Assembly (NCBI GenBank): GCA_964428355.1
Contig: CAYRYU010000004.1
Coordinates: forward strand, 110,442-174,441
From: CAYRYU01 sp964428355
GTDB taxonomy: Bacteria > Muiribacteriota > Ozemobacteria > Ozemobacterales > Ozemobacteraceae
Direction of reading: 5' to 3'
DNA length: 64,000 nucleotides
The stretch's first letter is position 1; each line of letters opens with the position of its first letter. The translations under genes and the position numbers were made by a program. This document shows positions 60,780 through 64,000 of this stretch, piece after piece. The notes beneath the pieces were generated by a model, which had not been told where the DNA came from, ran no database searches, and saw only the letters and a program-made list of their open reading frames with translations.

Positions 60780-63164
60780 TCAATTCGACGATCCGTTTTC
60801 GACGGGTTGAAATGGAACCGAATTGTCGGTCACGAAGGTCTGGTTGTAGCGTATGGCCGAGTCCTCCCTGAGGAACACCTCCCACTGCCCGTCGGTCATC
60901 GGCCGCTCCCCCGAGAATGAAGTCAGTATCTGGAGGGGCTCAGAACCGATTGTGAGGTTGGCCGGGAAGTGCATTCCCAGCGGGGAAACCCATTCCGCCT
61001 TGAGGTTGGGAGCGGGAGGCGATCCGAACCTGATGGCGGCGAACACCCTCTGCCGCGAATGGAATCTGGTGCGGGGCAGGAAGTTTCCGTCGCGATCGAT
61101 CGTTCCCATGAAAACTGTATCGGCGGGCCAGGACGCGGTCTCTACCGGCCAGATCACCTTCGAGAAGTCGAGAACCGGGTCGAGGTAGTCGCGCAGGTCG
61201 CGGCTCGAACATGCGAACCACGATCTGCAGGCCGTATCGTATTTAATCGCGACCTCAGGCATCGAGGGGGCAAGGTTGGTTCTCTCCAGCGGGTCCGCCT
61301 CGAGGTCATAGATTTCGGGGTCTTTTGGAAGGTGCATGTTGTTGATGAACTTGTACTTTCCATCCCGGCACCCCCATTTTGCGGGAAAGGCCATCTTGTA
61401 GAAAAAATCCATCCGGGGTTCGTCGATGAAGGAAACCATGTTCCGCCCCTTCCCCTCCGGGAGCGGGATGTTCGCAAGGGAGGCGAGCGTGGCGAGAAGG
61501 TCTCCGAGGCTTCCCGTGCGGGAACTCGAGACCGCCCCTTCCGTGAGGCAGGGCGAAGAAAACAGGAAGAAGGACCTCACGTTCTCGTCGAAGAGGTAGC
61601 TCTGGTGCAGGAAGCTCCCGGGATGCTTCTTCCCGAAAGCCTCACCGTGGTCTCCGATCAGAACGATGATCGAATTGTCATACCTGCCGTGTTTCTTGAC
61701 CATGTTCAGGAAATCCCCGAGGCACCGGTCGACGAAATGGAGGGCATGGCGGTATTTGCTCTCGTCATCGGTCCCGGAATAGTTGCTGGAAAAACTGGCC
61801 GGAGCGCTGTAGGGGTGATGGGTCGCGTTCGGGAGGAATTCCAGCAGTATGGGTGCGGTGGAGTTGTCTTCCGCCGCCAGCCATTCCCCGATCTTCTCGA
61901 GGGTGCCTTCTTCCGATCCTCCCCAGGAGTTCAACGGAAACCTTCCCTGGAAGACCTTGTCCGCGATCCCGAAGTGGAAGAACATGTCGAAATCGAGGTT
62001 TTTCAGGAGCATGTCCAGGTTGCCGAAGTTGAGGTCTGACGACCCGAACAGGCCGGTGTGATAGCCGTTCTTGCGGAACTCGCTCAGGAGGTTGGGGGCG
62101 GGGACTCCCGAGGCGTTCCGGGAAAAGATGAATGCGTCCAGGAACGGGTCTCCCCCGGAAACTATGGATATGTGCGCCCTGGCGGTCGCGGGAAAAGATG
62201 TATAGACCGAATCGAAAAGGATCCCGGACTGGTACAGACCGTAGATGTTTGGTGTCAACCTCGGATCGGGTTTCCCCCCATCGAAAAGCTGCGTTGAGCC
62301 GACCGACTCCATCACGAAGATGAAGATGTTCGGGGAGCGGCATGAAGTGCGGATCTTCTCGCAGGCCCTGTGGAGTTTTTCGCGTTCATCGACGGGTTCC
62401 TCGGGGCGGGGGGAAACCGGCTTCCGGAAATCCCGGATCAGCTCTCCGGTCGAAGGAACTTGCGTTCCGCTAGAGCTCCATTCCTCGAAGAGCATCGGAA
62501 CAGGATGCCGGTCGAGTTGGAAATCCCGGCTCGATCGCGGGATTCCAAGGCTGAAGCCCACGAGGGCAAGAATCAAGAGCGAGCTCCCGATGGACCATGA
62601 AACCCCCAGCGGGCGGTCGGGGTCGGGAATGCCCGAGCCCGGTTTCCCGGACATGTGGAAAAGAGAGAAGAAAACCAGGTGCAGAAGCGTGAACAACACG
62701 AGGTTCGCTATCCAGAGTGTGTCGAGGCCGAGCTTCAGGGAGTCCCAAAGGAGGGACAACCTGAACGGGCCTTCCTCGGAAAAGCTCATGCGGAGGTTGT
62801 TTCCGGTCAGGTGAAAGGAGATCTGGTTGAGGAGCAGGATCCCGTTGAGGAAGAGGAAAGCCCCGCCCGAAAACAGCCGGCCGGTCCGATGAAGGAGGCG
62901 GGGGAGGAACAGGAACCCCGCCGCAAGGCTCATCAGCAGGTTTTCGAACTGGATGAAGGGCAACCTCGTCGCCACCCAGGCAAGAAAGGAGGGAGATGGA
63001 ACCTGCGGCCGGACGTAGAAGAAGAAGTTCTGGACCTGGAACCACATCGCCCAGAGCTGGTGGAAGGCGAAGAACAGGAAGAAGCCGAGGGGGATCCCCC
63101 ATGGGGCTTTTCCAGTAGTGCCTCCCGAAGGAGGTTTTTCCGTGGAACCTTTCCGGGTGTTCAT
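60780..63164 (-). CDS. Membrane sulfatase/LTA-synthase-like protein
   Basis: A 794-residue protein. Five N-terminal membrane helices (about 22-38, 52-65 region, 75-95, 100-115, 150-175, 190-210) precede a large extracytoplasmic phosphatase/sulfatase-superfamily domain: VMESVGS for metal ligands, nucleophile region SFPATARAHISI, and IGDHGEAFG as the second metal ligands, all as in LtaS/EptA-type proteins. The nucleophile is Thr or Ser rather than a formylglycine signature, so phosphotransfer or phosphodiester cleavage on a lipid or polymer head group is likelier than sulfate release. A long C-terminal extension of about 220 residues is unusual. It stands 46 bases upstream of the TMTC-like gene, in the same direction. 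Confidence 0.87.
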   Translation of the reverse strand: MNTRKGSTEKPPSGGTTGKAPWGIPLGFFLFFAFHQLWAMWFQVQNFFFYVRPQVPSPSFLAWVATRLPFIQFENLLMSLAAGFLFLPRLLHRTGRLFSGGAFLFLNGILLLNQISFHLTGNNLRMSFSEEGPFRLSLLWDSLKLGLDTLWIANLVLFTLLHLVFFSLFHMSGKPGSGIPDPDRPLGVSWSIGSSLLILALVGFSLGIPRSSRDFQLDRHPVPMLFEEWSSSGTQVPSTGELIRDFRKPVSPRPEEPVDEREKLHRACEKIRTSCRSPNIFIFVMESVGSTQLFDGGKPDPRLTPNIYGLYQSGILFDSVYTSFPATARAHISIVSGGDPFLDAFIFSRNASGVPAPNLLSEFRKNGYHTGLFGSSDLNFGNLDMLLKNLDFDMFFHFGIADKVFQGRFPLNSWGGSEEGTLEKIGEWLAAEDNSTAPILLEFLPNATHHPYSAPASFSSNYSGTDDESKYRHALHFVDRCLGDFLNMVKKHGRYDNSIIVLIGDHGEAFGKKHPGSFLHQSYLFDENVRSFFLFSSPCLTEGAVSSSRTGSLGDLLATLASLANIPLPEGKGRNMVSFIDEPRMDFFYKMAFPAKWGCRDGKYKFINNMHLPKDPEIYDLEADPLERTNLAPSMPEVAIKYDTACRSWFACSSRDLRDYLDPVLDFSKVIWPVETASWPADTVFMGTIDRDGNFLPRTRFHSRQRVFAAIRFGSPPAPNLKAEWVSPLGMHFPANLTIGSEPLQILTSFSGERPMTDGQWEVFLREDSAIRYNQTFVTDNSVPFQPVENGSSN

Positions 63165-63272
63165 GGCGTGGCTGTCCGGATTCGCTTCCCGAGGTCCTTC
63201 CTCTCGTGGGGCAACGGGACATTCGTTCGCAGGTCCATCACTCGAGACAGTCCAGAACGCGGGGAAAACCCG

Positions 63273-63887
63273 CTAGCTTCCGGATGTAACTCCTCCAGAG
63301 CCGCTCGAACTGCTCCCCACGGAACCACCCGAAGCGGAAGAGCCGCTTCCGCCGGTTCCTCCGGAACCTCCCGATGACTTGTTGCCGGAGGATGAGCAGT
63401 TGACGTGGAGGCCTCCGGGGATCATGATCCTGAAGGGACGGAGCTGGTTGGCGACCCATGCCCAACCAACGGCGTTGACCTTCTGTGTGTTGAGGGCACC
63501 CGAAAAATGGAAGGAACCCTTTCCCGGGAGAAGCCCTTCCTGGTCGGTTTCCGGAGCCATCTGGATTTCCTTGATGGATCGCATCAGCTCGGCGGACGTT
63601 GTCCGGGGCCCGGCATTCTCGGGGGAAGTCAGGAGGAAAAGCTTCTGCTGGGGGATCGCAAGTGGTTTTGGCGAGTTCTCGGGGCCCGTGAAGAACCAGA
63701 GATGGAGCATCCGGTCTTTGATCTTGGCTTCGACCAAGCCGATTCCGCACTCTTGGACCGCGCAGAAGAACCCTCCATGGGGGCCATCCGTTTGGGAGAC
63801 CGGGGTTGTCCCCGCGAAGGCCATTCCCGCGGAAACGACGACCAGGGAAAGAAACAAGAGCCCGGCACGACCGGCACGAGAATTCAT
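63273..63887 (-). CDS. Secreted protein with Ser/Gly-rich tail
   Basis: A 204-residue protein from the ATG at 63887, chosen for its GGAGG ribosome site. It has a signal peptide (GLLFLSLVVVSAGMAFA). The middle (about 30-155) is a globular domain with a Cys pair (CAVQECGIGLVEA) and many Pro/Thr/Phe residues. The last ~45 residues are almost only Ser and Gly (SSGNKSSGGSGGTGGSG), a flexible linker or surface-exposed tail. It resembles no family I know. Confidence 0.72.
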   Translation of the reverse strand: MNSRAGRAGLLFLSLVVVSAGMAFAGTTPVSQTDGPHGGFFCAVQECGIGLVEAKIKDRMLHLWFFTGPENSPKPLAIPQQKLFLLTSPENAGPRTTSAELMRSIKEIQMAPETDQEGLLPGKGSFHFSGALNTQKVNAVGWAWVANQLRPFRIMIPGGLHVNCSSSGNKSSGGSGGTGGSGSSASGGSVGSSSSGSGGVTSGS

Positions 63888-63948
63888 GGTCTCAACCTCC
63901 TTCGGATTCCACAATCTACCAGGAAACTTCCGAATCGGAAAGTGATTT

Positions 63949-64000
63949 CCGGGGGCCGTGGTGCCGTGGTGCCGTGGGCCCGTGGGGGGCCGTGGGGGGC
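63949..64000. repeat. Low-complexity GCCGTGG repeats at the window end
   Basis: The last 50 bases repeat GGTGCCGTG, GGGCCCGTG and GGGGGGCCGTG words. Such drift at the end of the window can be a true G-rich repeat or an assembly edge. Confidence 0.5.

Noticed and set aside
1..64000. CRISPR array, tRNA, rRNA, integrase, transposase or phage genes
   Set aside because: I scanned the intergenic regions for spaced direct repeats, cloverleaf-like segments and transposase motifs in the open frames and found none; only the two palindromes look mobile. This was read by eye, so a low-scoring tRNA could be missed.

Overview
This 64 kb window is one gene-dense, GC-rich bacterial chromosome segment with about 44 protein genes, two long and many short intergenic gaps, and no rRNA, tRNA, CRISPR array, transposase, integrase or phage gene that I could see. 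The organism cannot be named from the sequence alone. Features that constrain it are a butyrate kinase / phosphate butyryltransferase pair (fermentative butyrate metabolism), secreted starch hydrolysis, many very large membrane sensors with PP2C-phosphatase or class III cyclase outputs, a c-di-AMP riboswitch, a sigma-54 promoter and several probably leaderless genes. A fermentative member of a poorly cultured phylum (for example Riflebacteria/Ozemobacteria-like) would fit, but this is a guess.

Layout. 1-9.5 kb: tail of a membrane protein, a TerB-like membrane protein overlapping a class V aminotransferase, an M1 aminopeptidase with HEAT repeats, a secreted kelch-repeat protein, a small monooxygenase plus iron-type alcohol dehydrogenase, and a receiver-domain protein. 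9.5-18 kb: a secreted GH13 amylase with a CBM20 domain, divergent from a tightly packed five-gene operon (PP2C sensor phosphatase, RlmI-like methyltransferase, NUDIX hydrolase, buk, ptb). 18-27.4 kb: two secreted proteins of unknown function, one of 1537 residues with two probable beta-trefoil regions, then a secreted phospholipase-D-like protein. 27.4-35 kb: the most interesting unit, a TPR protein and two overlapping membrane class III cyclases whose catalytic residues are lost in complementary fashion, so that only a heterodimer would have one complete active site, as in mammalian adenylyl cyclase. A DUF4855 protein is divergent from it. 36-44 kb: a ComM/YifB ATPase with tandem hairpins in its leader, a cyclic-nucleotide-binding/ParA-like ATPase, a CAAX-type M48 protease, murC and several small proteins. 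44-52 kb: TPR protein, mazG-aroK, small secreted and membrane proteins, a sigma-54 promoter driving a 36-residue peptide gene, and an M23 peptidase behind a c-di-AMP riboswitch. 52-64 kb: a second PP2C sensor phosphatase, an SDR/methyltransferase pair, two alpha/beta hydrolases, a TMTC-like TPR membrane protein, an LTA-synthase-like sulfatase, and a Ser/Gly-rich secreted protein at the end.

How the genes may work together: four large membrane receptors (two PP2C, two cyclases) share one double-sensor plus HAMP plan and differ in output domain. The cyclase pair would make a cyclic nucleotide, and the CNB-domain ATPase a few kb away has an intact nucleotide-binding cassette, so it is a plausible local effector. 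Two dispersed near-identical palindromes (9509-9575, 38253-38329) are the only recognisable mobile-type sequences.
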